In this document: positions 42,933 to 52,106 of the stretch, piece by piece
How the letters are laid out: every line of letters starts with the position of its first letter
Position numbering within the stretch: position 1 is the stretch's first letter
DNA from: CAZOVB01 sp964583095
Lineage (GTDB): Bacteria; Planctomycetota; Phycisphaerae; SM23-33
DNA length: 64,000 nt
Reading direction: 5' to 3'
Assembly: GCA_964583095.1 (NCBI GenBank)
Contig: CAZOVB010000002.1
Location: 215,064-279,063, forward strand
Notes under the pieces: generated by a model
Seen by the model: only the letters and a program-made list of their open reading frames with translations
Databases searched by the model: none
What the model was told of the DNA's origin: nothing
Position numbers and translations under genes: made by a program

Positions 42933-43100
42933 TGCGCTACTCCCGGTGCTGCTGCTCTCGTGAGACGCCGGAGGGCAGGCAGGAGCGTTCTTCCGGCTTC
43001 GACGCCTGAGCGGGAGCCTTCGTCCCGCTCTGAGTAGCTTAGACACACAGGCAACGGCAACAGGGGGCAAAAAAGGGCCTCAAACAGACTTTTTGGCCCC

Positions 43101-44816
43101 TCAGGCCTGGGGGGTTTCGGAACGTTTGAGCAACACCAGAGTTATGTCGTCGTGCTGGTGGTCGACCTGAAACGCCTCGACCGTCTCTACGATGCGTCGG
43201 CAGAGCTCTCCGGCGGGCAGATCGCGCCACTTGAGCAGGTGCTCTTCCAGGCGCTTCTCGCCGAAAAACTCCCTGCCTCGTTTGGCCTCGACAACTCCGT
43301 CGGTAAAGAGGTGCAGAATGCCCCCGGGATTCAGTTCCAGGCTGCCCAGGGGGAACTCGGTTCCCGCTACCGCTCCCAGGACGGTGCCGTGAGGTTCCTC
43401 CAGGCGAGACAGGTCGGATCCGGATTGCACCAGCACCGGTGGGATATGCCCGGCGTTTGCGAACCGGCCTTGGCCGGTGGCGGGGTCGTAGTAGACCAGG
43501 AAGACCGTTACGTACAACGCGGTTTCATTGTCCCGACAGAGCAGATCGTTGGCTTCGCGAAGGGCCTGGGCCGGGTCCGAACAGCGCACACAGGTAATCC
43601 GCAGGACCATGCGGACCATCGACATGAACAACGCCGCGGTCATCCCCTTGCCCGAAACATCCCCGATGAGCACAGCCAGGCGACCATCGGGAAGCGGGAA
43701 GTAATCGTACAGATCGCCCCCCACCTGCGAGGTAGCCCGGTTGATCCCGCAAAGACCCACGGGCATCTCCGAGAGAAAGGCCGGATTGTCCCTGGGCAAC
43801 ATGGACTGCTGGATGGTACCCGCTGCGTGAAGCTCGGTCTCGACCTCCTCCCGGGCCGCGACTTCCCGGCTGAGGTTCTCCATGTATTCTCGGAGCCTGC
43901 TGCCCAGTTGATTGACGGTCCGGCCCAGGGCGCGGATCTCCGCCGTCCCGGTCAGGGGAACCTTGATCTCAAAATGCCCCCTTCCCACCTGTTCCACCGC
44001 GGCCTGGACCTTCATCAGAGGGCGAACCACCGCCGATACGAAACGGAACATGAAGAAGACCGTCACGAGGATCAGAGTCCCCAGACCTGCGATCAGGAAG
44101 ATTCGCAGTTGCCATTGGGAAAGCGCCGTCTCCTGGCCCAGTTGCGTCCGGATGCTCTGGAAGGTGTTCTCCTGGAAGTCCCGGATTCGCTGCTGCATGG
44201 GCTCGACGTACCGAAGCGTGTCGACCTCAGCCGCCACCACCAGGGCCGTGCCCGGAACCTGCGAAGCCATGACCAGCAGGCTGCGCCTTTTGCCATCGGG
44301 CTGGGTTACCACTATGTATTCGGAGATCAGCCCGTTGTCCAACCCCGCCTGGGCTTCGGCGATAACCTTGAGCTCGTCCTCCGGGGGCAACCTGCTTCCG
44401 TTTGCCCAGTAGGGGGAAATGCCCGAAACGACCAGGCGAAGCTGCTGGTCAAACAGGAAAAAGCCCCCGCAGAGCTCATCCCGTGGGTTGCGGATGTCCT
44501 GGCGGACCAGCCCGAGAAGCTCGGCATTGGACCGCAATTGCTCCGGGTCGGTGGTGTCCCGACCGGCCAGGAGAATCCCCAGAAGCTTCGAGGAGGAACG
44601 AACCTGCCTCCGCAGGCCATTCTCCAGCAGGCGGACCATCTCCTGGCGGGCCAGGTTTCCGGTTAATCCCGATATCTCGCGGGCCGATTGCTGGGCCAGT
44701 TCCAGGTTGGCCTGGGCGAGCCGGTCCATGCCCACCTCGCTGAGCACGCCGACGCCGACGCCCAGGAGCAGGATAACCGTAAGGAAACAGAACGTCAGAA
44801 GGGTTCGCAGCTTCAC
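43101..44816 (-). CDS. Membrane PP2C/SpoIIE-type phosphatase with HAMP domain (RsbU-like)
   Basis: 571 residues. TM1 (about 6-28), an extracytoplasmic sensor region (about 30-235), TM2 (about 240-262), HAMP (about 262-315, VRPLMKVQAAVEQV) and a SpoIIE/PP2C phosphatase domain (about 345-565). Metal-binding motifs GGDLYDYF and VLIGDVSGKGMTAALFMS are intact, with HLFTDGVVEAKR. Such proteins dephosphorylate anti-anti-sigma factors in partner-switching pathways. No anti-sigma or STAS gene is adjacent, so the target is outside the window. The GTG at 44816 is used, with GGAG upstream. Confidence 0.9.
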   Translation of the reverse strand: MKLRTLLTFCFLTVILLLGVGVGVLSEVGMDRLAQANLELAQQSAREISGLTGNLARQEMVRLLENGLRRQVRSSSKLLGILLAGRDTTDPEQLRSNAELLGLVRQDIRNPRDELCGGFFLFDQQLRLVVSGISPYWANGSRLPPEDELKVIAEAQAGLDNGLISEYIVVTQPDGKRRSLLVMASQVPGTALVVAAEVDTLRYVEPMQQRIRDFQENTFQSIRTQLGQETALSQWQLRIFLIAGLGTLILVTVFFMFRFVSAVVRPLMKVQAAVEQVGRGHFEIKVPLTGTAEIRALGRTVNQLGSRLREYMENLSREVAAREEVETELHAAGTIQQSMLPRDNPAFLSEMPVGLCGINRATSQVGGDLYDYFPLPDGRLAVLIGDVSGKGMTAALFMSMVRMVLRITCVRCSDPAQALREANDLLCRDNETALYVTVFLVYYDPATGQGRFANAGHIPPVLVQSGSDLSRLEEPHGTVLGAVAGTEFPLGSLELNPGGILHLFTDGVVEAKRGREFFGEKRLEEHLLKWRDLPAGELCRRIVETVEAFQVDHQHDDITLVLLKRSETPQA

Positions 44817-44934
44817 GCGGATGGTCTCCGAGGAACTTGCCGGGAAGTTTCGAAGGCATTATCCACGTTTCAGCACTTTTCGCCAGCACAGAACGTCAGG
44901 CGCTCGGTTTTCCGGTCTGCCCGAAGACAGGTCG

Positions 44935-45207
44935 CTACCGGCGCCTGTGCCCGCGTCCGATGGAACCGAAGTAGCCAAGATCGACGATGAAAGCCAGGAT
45001 GAGAATGATCCACCAGAACCCAGCCACTGCTCCGGCATTGAGAACAGCCCCCATATACGCCAGGGTCGTGTAGGGCAGGAAGATGAAACCCAATATCGGG
45101 AGCAGGGCCGTATCGAACACGGCCGAGAACCAGCGGGTGAACAGGAAGATCAGCGCCAGGGCAAGGCGGGGCAGCATGAGGGCGATTATCACAATTAAAC
45201 AGGGCAA
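44935..45207 (-). CDS. Small membrane protein of the YqaE/Pmp3 type
   Basis: 90 residues with two to three hydrophobic helices (LIVIIALMLPRLALALIFLFT; LLPILGFIFLPYTTLAYM; GFWWIILILAFIVDLG). The TTG at 45207 is chosen because AAGGAG lies exactly 8 bases upstream; the first ATG at 45177 would remove part of the first helix and has no ribosome site. The FLPYTTLAYMGA segment recalls small stress-linked membrane proteins, but family assignment is tentative. Divergent from the methyltransferase gene. Confidence 0.65.
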   Translation of the reverse strand: MPCLIVIIALMLPRLALALIFLFTRWFSAVFDTALLPILGFIFLPYTTLAYMGAVLNAGAVAGFWWIILILAFIVDLGYFGSIGRGHRRR

Positions 45208-45390
45208 GGGGACTTCTCCTTTTGTTTGCTCGCAGAAGTATTCTATACCCCATCGCGTCGATTGCTCGATGTCGTCCTCGTCATGCGCCCGGGGATGGGG
45301 CAGCGCGATGCCCTCGGGGCAAAGCGAAGGTCTGGTTTCGCCGGCGGGATTCGCTATGATGATCGGGCCCGGAGCAGGAGAAGAACCGCC

Positions 45391-46116
45391 ATGAACCCAC
45401 AGGACATCTGGAGATCGCCCGAGGTAGCCCAACGTTTTTTGACGGGTCGGGCACAGCATCTGCCCCTGGCCTCCCAGCAGGCGGAAGTGCTCTTGCGCCT
45501 CCTGGGGGCCTTGCCGGGCAAGGTGCAGACCTTTGCCGACATCGGCTGCGGCGGGGGCAGGGTGGGTCGGACGCTCCTGGCCGCCTGGCCCGAGGCAAAG
45601 GGCGTCTTCAGCGACTACAACCAGACGATGCTCGATGCCTGCCGCGAATCCACCAAGCCTTACGGGTCTCAGGTCGTCTGTCTGGAGGCGGACTTTGCCG
45701 ACCCGCAGTGGAAGGACCTCCATGCCGCCCACGGGCCTTATGATGCAATTGTCTCGGGCTTTGCGATTCACCACCAGCCCCACCGGCGGAAGCGATCGCT
45801 CTATGCGGACATCTTCGAGTTGCTCCGGCCGGGCGGGATCTTTGTCAACATCGAGCATGTCGCCTCGGCTTCGGCCTGGGTGGAGTCGGTTCACGACCGG
45901 TACTTTGTGGAGAACGTCCACGAGGCCGGCGGATTCGCCCAACAGAGCCTGGAAGAGGCCCTGGAGGAATATCGGAATCGTCCCGACCGGGAGGCGAACG
46001 TCCTGGCCGGCCTGGATGAGCAACTCGGCTGGCTTGGCCGGATCGGCTACGAGGATGTGGACTGCTTCTTCAAGTGCTTCGAGCTGTCGGTCTTTGGCGG
46101 GAGAAAGCCGGCCTGA
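45391..46116 (+). CDS. Class I SAM-dependent methyltransferase
   Basis: 241 residues from the ATG at 45391, with GGAG 10 bases upstream. Motif I FADIGCGGGRVGRTLL (about 48-63), motif II acidic FSDYNQTM and motif IV YDAIVSGFAIHHQP identify a Rossmann-fold methyltransferase resembling UbiE/Trm-like small-molecule enzymes. Substrate unknown. It lies 134 bp before lysS on the same strand and may be independent of the operon that follows. Confidence 0.85.
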   Translation: MNPQDIWRSPEVAQRFLTGRAQHLPLASQQAEVLLRLLGALPGKVQTFADIGCGGGRVGRTLLAAWPEAKGVFSDYNQTMLDACRESTKPYGSQVVCLEADFADPQWKDLHAAHGPYDAIVSGFAIHHQPHRRKRSLYADIFELLRPGGIFVNIEHVASASAWVESVHDRYFVENVHEAGGFAQQSLEEALEEYRNRPDREANVLAGLDEQLGWLGRIGYEDVDCFFKCFELSVFGGRKPA

Positions 46117-46250
46117 GGCTCCGGCGGGCTTGTCGGCTTGGCCTCGTATAGGCGATGGGGGCTGGATGTGTGACGCGGCGGGCCTTGACTTGCCCAGCCC
46201 GGGGACCCATGATGGGGCGATTGAGCCCCCCCAATCAGACAGGACCAACG

Positions 46251-47699
46251 ATGTTAGAGAATTTGCAGCAGGAAAGACTGGCCAAGCTCCAGAAGATCCG
46301 CGAGTTGGGTCTGGACCCCTACGGCGGGAAGTACGACACGGCCCGGGCGATTCAGGACATTCTGGCCGGCTACCAGGAAGACACGCAAGGCCGGCGGGCC
46401 GACGCCGCGGGGCGTCTGGTGCTCATGCGGGACATGGGCAAGATGATCTTCGCCCATCTGCGCGACCAGAGCGGGCAGATGCAGATCGCCTTCCGCAAGA
46501 ACGCCGTGGACGAACCGACCTGGAAGCTGGTCAAGCTGCTGGATCTGGGCGACCTGGTGGCCTGCGAGGGGGTCCTGCAGAAGTCGCGCACCGGGGAGAT
46601 CACTATCTGGGCTGAAAAGGTCACCCTCCTGTGCAAGGGCTTGAACCCCATGCCCGAGAAGTTCCACGGGCTGCGGGATATCGAGACGCGCAGCCGCCGG
46701 CGCTACCTGGACCTGATGACCAATCCGGAATCGATGCAGCGGTTCCAGAAGCGGATCTCGATCGTCCAGCGGATGCGGCAGTTCCTGGCTGAGAGAGGCT
46801 TTTCCGAGGTGGAAACCCCGATGCTCCAGCCGGTTTACGGCGGAGCGGCGGCCCGGCCCTTCACGACGCACCACAACGCCCTGGACCTGGACCTGTACAT
46901 GCGTATCAGCCCGGAGACGTATCTCAAGCGTCTGCTGGTGGGGGGCATGGAGAAGATCTTCGAGATCAACCGGAATTTCCGCAACGAAGGTGTCGACGCC
47001 AGCCACAACCCGGAGTTCACCATGATGGAACTCTACCAGGCCTACGCCGACTACCACGACATGATGGAAATCACCGAGCAGATGATCAGCGACGCCGCCC
47101 AGGCGGTCTGCGGGACGCGGAAGATCCCCTTTGGCCAGGTGGAACTGGACCTGAGCCCCCCGTGGCAGAGGCGACAGTACGCCGACCTGCTGGCAGAACA
47201 TGCCGGGGTGGAGATACAGGACATCCAGGCCGTCCGGGAAAAGGCCCGCTCGCTGAACATCCCGGAGGCCAGGATGAGCGACGGCGTGGTGATCAACGAG
47301 GTCTTCGAGGCGACCGTCGAGGAGCATCTGGTTCAGCCGACGTTCGTGCTGGACTACCCGGCCGAGATCTGCCCGCTGACGCGTCGCAAGCCGGACGACC
47401 CGGCCACGGCGCTGCGGTTCGAGGCGTTCATCGCGAATATGGAAATCGCCAATGCGTATACGGAACTGAACGACCCGGCGATTCAGGAGGAGAACTTTTC
47501 GGCCCAGGTGGCCGGGGAGGAACAGGAAACGATGCGGGTGATGGACGAGGACTTCGTAACGGCCCTTCGTCACGGGATGCCCCCGGCCGGGGGGCTTGGC
47601 GTGGGCATCGACCGGGTGATCATGTTGCTGACCGACACCCAGAACATTCGCGATGTGATTCTCTTCCCGCTGCTTCGCCCGGCCGGTCAGGGCCAGTAG
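46251..47699 (+). CDS. lysS: Lysyl-tRNA synthetase, class II
   Basis: 482 residues from the ATG at 46251. It has an N-terminal OB-fold anticodon-binding domain (about 45-145), class II motif 1, motif 2 (FEINRNFRNEGVDASHNPEFTMMELYQAY) and motif 3 (GLGVGIDRVIMLL). It charges tRNA-Lys. It starts a plus-strand run with the Lol and lipid A genes (57 bp to the permease), an arrangement likely to be only partly co-regulated. Confidence 0.97.
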   Translation: MLENLQQERLAKLQKIRELGLDPYGGKYDTARAIQDILAGYQEDTQGRRADAAGRLVLMRDMGKMIFAHLRDQSGQMQIAFRKNAVDEPTWKLVKLLDLGDLVACEGVLQKSRTGEITIWAEKVTLLCKGLNPMPEKFHGLRDIETRSRRRYLDLMTNPESMQRFQKRISIVQRMRQFLAERGFSEVETPMLQPVYGGAAARPFTTHHNALDLDLYMRISPETYLKRLLVGGMEKIFEINRNFRNEGVDASHNPEFTMMELYQAYADYHDMMEITEQMISDAAQAVCGTRKIPFGQVELDLSPPWQRRQYADLLAEHAGVEIQDIQAVREKARSLNIPEARMSDGVVINEVFEATVEEHLVQPTFVLDYPAEICPLTRRKPDDPATALRFEAFIANMEIANAYTELNDPAIQEENFSAQVAGEEQETMRVMDEDFVTALRHGMPPAGGLGVGIDRVIMLLTDTQNIRDVILFPLLRPAGQGQ

Positions 47700-47756
47700 A
47701 ACAGGTTCGCCGGGCCGGGCTCGACCGGTCAGCGAGAAGCCAGACAAGGCGCAGGC

Positions 47757-49409
47757 ATGTACAAGATTTTCCTTTGCCTTCGATATCTCAAGAGCCGCAT
47801 CATCGCGTGGTTCGCGGTGCTGGCGGTGACGCTCTGCGTTGCGATGCTTGTCATCGTCATCAGCGTGATGAACGGCTTCTTGAACAAGATCGAGGATGCA
47901 GCCAAGGGGCTTTTCGGGGATATCGTGCTCCAGGGCAGCAGCTACGGCCTGTCGCACTACGAGCAGTTCGTCCAACGGGTTCTCGCGGAAGAGAAGGACA
48001 TCGAGGCCGGCTCGCCGGTGGTCTTTACCCTCGGGGTGCTCCGCAAGCCGGGCAGTTCGCTCTACAAGCAGCAGGTGCAGGTGGTGGGCATCGACCTGCC
48101 CGACCGGGCCCTGGCAACGGATTTTGAACAGGGACTGGTCTTCCAGGATGATACGCAGGAGCCGACCTGGGATCCGACGCTGGACGTGCTTCGCCGTCGC
48201 CTCGAGGCCATCCACGAAGAGACAAAGCAGTCCCTGGAGGAAACCCGCGCCCAGACCGACGCAACCGGAGGCTACAGCGACGAGACCGCGCTGCAACTGC
48301 AGCATCTCCACCGCGCCCTGCAGAGCCAGCAGGGAGCCCTGTTTCAACTGGAGACCTACGCCGGCAACCAGGAGCAGATCCGCAAGCTCGAAGCGCAGGT
48401 GGAACAGTTGCGAGACCAGGGCGCTTCGGTCCTGGAGATCGGGGAGCTTCAGGATCAGATCCAGCAGCTACGTCAGGCCGGGGGGCTTACCGCCTATCCC
48501 GACCGGGTGATTCTCGGCTCGACCATCCAGGACATGGCCTTTCGCACGACAGAAGGGACGCTGATCCCCGTGCTCTCCCCCCCCCTGCGGGTGTTTCTGT
48601 ATGTGGTCCCGGTGGAGCTTCTGGCCGGCGGGTCGGCCTTTGGCACGGGTCTGCCTTCGGCGGTGGAACTGAGTGTGGTCGATTACTGCCAGACCGGCGT
48701 GTACAACGTCGATTCCTCGTTTGTCTACATCCCGCTCAAGCTCGCCCAGCAGAAGGCCCGGATGACCGACCCGGACCGGGTCTCGCAGATTCACTTCAAG
48801 GTGGCTGGGGGAAAGAACGACGAGCAGAGCCTGCGAGAACTGGCCGCTCGCATCGAACGCCACTGGGACGATTTCCGCCTGGAGAGGCCCGAGGAAATGT
48901 TCAACCGGGCCCAGGCGATGACCTGGCGGCAGATGCAGTCGCACATCATCGAGCCGATCGAATCTCAGCGGACGCTGGTGGTGCTGATGTTCGGGCTGAT
49001 CTCCCTGGTGGCGGTGGTGCTGATCTTCGTGATCTTCTACATGATTGTCCTGCAGAAGACCAAGGACATCGGGATCCTCAAGGCCGTCGGCGCCGGAGGC
49101 TGGGGCGTGGCCGGCATCTTCCTGCTCTACGGAGCCGTGATCGGGCTGCTCGGTTCGATCCTGGGCACCATCCTGGGCTACTACTTCGTGATCTACATCA
49201 ACCCGATCCACGACTGGCTGGGCGAACACCTGGGCTTCCGGGTCTGGCGAATGGAGACGTTCATGTTCGACCGGATCCCCAACGAGATGGACTGGTCGGC
49301 TACGGGCTATGTGGTGGTCGGCGCGATCGTTGCCGGCCTGCTGGGCGCCCTGGCACCGGCGCTTCGGGCGGCGAGGATGCAACCGGTGGAGGCCCTTCGC
49401 TATGAGTGA
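47757..49409 (+). CDS. lolC/lolE: Lipoprotein-releasing ABC permease LolC/LolE with coiled-coil insertion
   Basis: 550 residues, versus about 400 for usual LolC/E. TM1 near 20-40 (FAVLAVTLCVAMLVIVISVM), a MacB-like periplasmic domain, then three C-terminal helices in an FtsX fold (about 405-540, ending APALRAARMQPVEALRYE). The periplasmic domain contains an extra Glu/Gln-rich coiled coil of about 100 residues (about 140-245). With LolD next door and no second permease, it probably acts as a homodimer to release lipoproteins from the inner membrane. It overlaps lolD by 8 bases. Confidence 0.9.
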   Translation: MYKIFLCLRYLKSRIIAWFAVLAVTLCVAMLVIVISVMNGFLNKIEDAAKGLFGDIVLQGSSYGLSHYEQFVQRVLAEEKDIEAGSPVVFTLGVLRKPGSSLYKQQVQVVGIDLPDRALATDFEQGLVFQDDTQEPTWDPTLDVLRRRLEAIHEETKQSLEETRAQTDATGGYSDETALQLQHLHRALQSQQGALFQLETYAGNQEQIRKLEAQVEQLRDQGASVLEIGELQDQIQQLRQAGGLTAYPDRVILGSTIQDMAFRTTEGTLIPVLSPPLRVFLYVVPVELLAGGSAFGTGLPSAVELSVVDYCQTGVYNVDSSFVYIPLKLAQQKARMTDPDRVSQIHFKVAGGKNDEQSLRELAARIERHWDDFRLERPEEMFNRAQAMTWRQMQSHIIEPIESQRTLVVLMFGLISLVAVVLIFVIFYMIVLQKTKDIGILKAVGAGGWGVAGIFLLYGAVIGLLGSILGTILGYYFVIYINPIHDWLGEHLGFRVWRMETFMFDRIPNEMDWSATGYVVVGAIVAGLLGALAPALRAARMQPVEALRYE

Positions 49410-50109
49410 CCCGTCCATCGTCGTGGAAGATCTGCATCGGACCTACAAGCTCGGCCGGCAGAAGCTGCATGTCCTGCGCGGCGTCTCGATGCGGGTTGGC
49501 GAAGGAGAATTCGTCTCGATCATCGGCGCCAGTGGAAGCGGCAAGAGCACCCTGCTGCACCTGATGGGCCTGCTGGACAAGCCCGACCGGGGGCGGATCC
49601 ACCTTTCCGGGCGGGACGCAGCGAGGATCTCCGCCCGCAGCCGAAACCGCCTGCGCTGCCGCGATGTGGGCTTTGTCTTTCAGTTCTATCATCTCATGCC
49701 CGAGCTGACGGTGCTGGAGAACACCCTCCTGCCGGCCCAGGTGGAAAGTTCCGTAGCGGCCTGGTTCACCCGGCGTCGCGGCGCCCGTCGCAACGCCCGG
49801 GAGCTTCTGGATCGGCTGGGGCTGGGCGAGCGCCTCAAACACAAGCCCCGCGAGCTTTCCGGCGGGGAACGCCAGCGAGTGGCCATCGCCCGGGCACTGG
49901 TGAACCGGCCCCGGCTGCTCCTGGCCGACGAACCCACCGGCAACCTGGATTCCAAGACCGGGGCCTCGATCATGGAGGTCCTTCAGGAGTTCCACCAGCA
50001 GAGCGGCCAGACCATTGTCATGGTCACCCACGATATCGGGCTTTCCAGGCAAGCCGACCGGATCCTGCACCTGCGAGACGGACAACTCACCGACCGGAAT
50101 TCCCCCTGA
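49402..50109 (+). CDS. lolD: Lipoprotein-releasing ABC ATPase LolD
   Basis: 235 residues from the ATG at 49402, which overlaps the permease stop. Walker A GASGSGKSTLLHL (about 43-55), Q-loop FVFQFYHLMPELTVLEN, ABC signature LSGGERQRVAIARAL and Walker B LLLADEPTGNLDSKTG are all intact, as is the switch His in VTHD. It powers LolC/E. The FYHLMPELT sequence is characteristic of LolD. Ends 14 bp before lpxD2. Confidence 0.95.
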   Translation: MSDPSIVVEDLHRTYKLGRQKLHVLRGVSMRVGEGEFVSIIGASGSGKSTLLHLMGLLDKPDRGRIHLSGRDAARISARSRNRLRCRDVGFVFQFYHLMPELTVLENTLLPAQVESSVAAWFTRRRGARRNARELLDRLGLGERLKHKPRELSGGERQRVAIARALVNRPRLLLADEPTGNLDSKTGASIMEVLQEFHQQSGQTIVMVTHDIGLSRQADRILHLRDGQLTDRNSP

Positions 50110-50123
50110 CCCCTACGGATACG

Positions 50124-51212
50124 ATGAAGAGCCCGAGTGAAATTCTGCTTTCCGAACTGGCCCGGAGCATCGGCGCGACCCTCGACGGGGCCGACGATGT
50201 GATGATCCACGGCCTGGCCCCGATCGACCAGGCCGGGCCTGACGAGGCGACCTTCCTGGCCAATGCCAAGTACGAAAAGTACATGACCCGGACGCGGGCG
50301 GCGGCAGTGATTGTATCGAGTGACTACCAGGGTCCCGGCGAAAGGCTGCTCCGCTGCGAAGATCCGTACTTCGCCTTCCGCAACGCGATGGTGAAGTTCT
50401 ACGGCTTCCGGGAGCATCCGTTTTCGGGCGTGGCGGAATCGGCGCGGATCGATCCCTCCGCTGCCCTGGGCCGAAACGTCGCGGTGGCCCCGAATGTCTA
50501 CATCGGCGCCCAGGCCGTCATCGGGGACCGGACGGTCCTGTACCCCGGGGTGTTCGTGGGCCCGCATTGCCGGATCGGCCAGGACTGCATCGTCTACCCG
50601 TCGGTGACGCTGTATGACCACACGAAACTCGGCGACCGGGTGACGATCCACGCCGGCAGCTCCCTGGGACACGACGGTTTCGGCTACGCAACCCACGACG
50701 GCAAGCACGAGAAGATCCCGCAGGTCGGCTGGGTGGAAGTCCACGACGATGCGGAAATCGGCGCCTGCTGCGCGATCGACCGGGCCGCCCTGGGGCCCAC
50801 CGTCGTCGGGGCCGGAACGAAGTTCTCGAACCTCATCGCGATCGGGCACGGAACGCAGATCGGCCGGGGCGGACTGCTGGTAGCCCAGACCGGCATTGCA
50901 GGCTCGGTGCAGGTCGGTAACTACTGTGTCTTCGGCGGACAGGCCGGCGTGGCCGGTCACCTGTCCATCGGCGACGGGGCCCAGATCGGCGGACAGGCCG
51001 GCGTGACGCACTCGATCCCCGGCGGGCAGAAATACTGGGGCATGCCGGCGATTCCCCTTGGCCAGGCCAAGCGCCAACACGTCGCACAGGCCCAGGTGCC
51101 CGAGCTTCGCAAGCAACTTCGCGAGCTCCAGAAGCAGCTCCGGCAACTCCGCGAACAACTTGGGCGGGACGATTCCGACCCGCCGGAAGCACCCGATGAT
51201 GACCGATCTTGA
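50124..51212 (+). CDS. lpxD: UDP-3-O-acylglucosamine N-acyltransferase (copy 2)
   Basis: 362 residues. The uridine-binding N-terminal domain (about 1-95, EATFLANAKYEKYM) is followed by hexapeptide repeats and the GHDGFGYATHDG segment. At the catalytic site NLIAIGHGTQIG retains the His of the usual IAHN motif but with changed neighbours. A C-terminal coiled coil follows (VPELRKQLRELQKQLRQLREQL). Divergence from the copy at 37613 suggests a different acyl chain or acceptor. It overlaps lpxI by 17 bases. Confidence 0.9.
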   Translation: MKSPSEILLSELARSIGATLDGADDVMIHGLAPIDQAGPDEATFLANAKYEKYMTRTRAAAVIVSSDYQGPGERLLRCEDPYFAFRNAMVKFYGFREHPFSGVAESARIDPSAALGRNVAVAPNVYIGAQAVIGDRTVLYPGVFVGPHCRIGQDCIVYPSVTLYDHTKLGDRVTIHAGSSLGHDGFGYATHDGKHEKIPQVGWVEVHDDAEIGACCAIDRAALGPTVVGAGTKFSNLIAIGHGTQIGRGGLLVAQTGIAGSVQVGNYCVFGGQAGVAGHLSIGDGAQIGGQAGVTHSIPGGQKYWGMPAIPLGQAKRQHVAQAQVPELRKQLRELQKQLRQLREQLGRDDSDPPEAPDDDRS

Positions 51213-52065
51213 CAGCAAGCCCAGGCCGGTGGGCCTGATCGCCGGATCGGGCAGGCCTCCCTTCCTGGTCGCCCAGGGCATTCGAAAGGCGCACAGGCCG
51301 GTGGTTGTCGTCGCCCTGCGGGACCACGCCTCGCCCCGCCTGCGGCACGAGGCCGACTGCTTCTGCTGGGCGGGAATCACGCGGATGGGCAAGTGGATCT
51401 CCATGCTCCGGGGACAAGGGGTCAACGAAGCGGTCATGATCGGAGCGGTCAAAAAACGCCACATGTACCTGCCCTGGAGACTGGTGCGTTTCATTCCCGA
51501 TATCCGCACGGCGAGGCTATACTATGTGCGCGCCCGGAAGGACAAGCGCGACAATGCGATGCTCCTGGCCGCGGCCGACGAACTCAGAAGCGAAGGGATC
51601 GAACTGGTGTCGAGCGTCAAATACTGTCAGGAGCACCTTGCCTCGGAGGGATTGATGACCCGGACCCCTATTCCGCGAGGGGCCCAGAACGATGTGGAGT
51701 TCGGCTGGCGGATCGCCCGGGCCAGCGCCGACCTGGACATCGGCCAGAGCATCGCCGTCAAGGAGTGCGACATTATCGCCGTCGAGGCCATGGAAGGCAC
51801 CGACGCCATGGTCCGCCGGGCAGGCCGCGTCTGCCGCTCGGGTGGCTGGACCATGGTCAAGGTCGCCCGCCCCAAGCAGGACATGCGGTTCGATGTTCCC
51901 ACCGTGGGCCCCAGCACGCTGAGGCATCTCAAGGACGCCAAGTGCTGCTGCCTGGTCCTCGAAGCCCAGCGGACGCTGATCGTGGACAAGCCGGCCACCA
52001 TCGAGCTGGCCGACCGGCTGGGCATTGCAATCGTCGGTCGCCTGGCCCATGGCCACGAGACCTGA
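51196..52065 (+). CDS. lpxI: UDP-2,3-diacylglucosamine pyrophosphatase LpxI
   Basis: 289 residues. Matches the LpxI (DUF1009) family: VGLIAGSGRPPFLVA at the N-terminus, MIGAVKKRHM, and the C-terminal LDIGQSIAVKECDIIAVEAMEGTDAMVRRAG block. It hydrolyses UDP-2,3-diacylglucosamine to lipid X and UMP, replacing LpxH in many non-gammaproteobacteria. Starts inside the end of lpxD2 (overlap 17 bases); ATG codons at 51196 and 51199 are both possible. No lpxB or lpxK is in the window. Confidence 0.95.
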   Translation: MMTDLDSKPRPVGLIAGSGRPPFLVAQGIRKAHRPVVVVALRDHASPRLRHEADCFCWAGITRMGKWISMLRGQGVNEAVMIGAVKKRHMYLPWRLVRFIPDIRTARLYYVRARKDKRDNAMLLAAADELRSEGIELVSSVKYCQEHLASEGLMTRTPIPRGAQNDVEFGWRIARASADLDIGQSIAVKECDIIAVEAMEGTDAMVRRAGRVCRSGGWTMVKVARPKQDMRFDVPTVGPSTLRHLKDAKCCCLVLEAQRTLIVDKPATIELADRLGIAIVGRLAHGHET

Positions 52066-52106
52066 ATCGCCCGGCCAACCCGCCCGAGAATCCCGAAAGA
52101 GACCCC

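Noticed and set aside
44935..46248. A 437-codon minus-strand frame covering the methyltransferase
   Set aside because: Only its last 90 codons (from 45207) look like a protein; the rest is antisense to a clear SAM methyltransferase.
46254..48347. A 697-codon minus-strand frame opposite lysS and the Lol permease
   Set aside because: Both sense genes are clear family members; the antisense frame is a GC-codon artefact.
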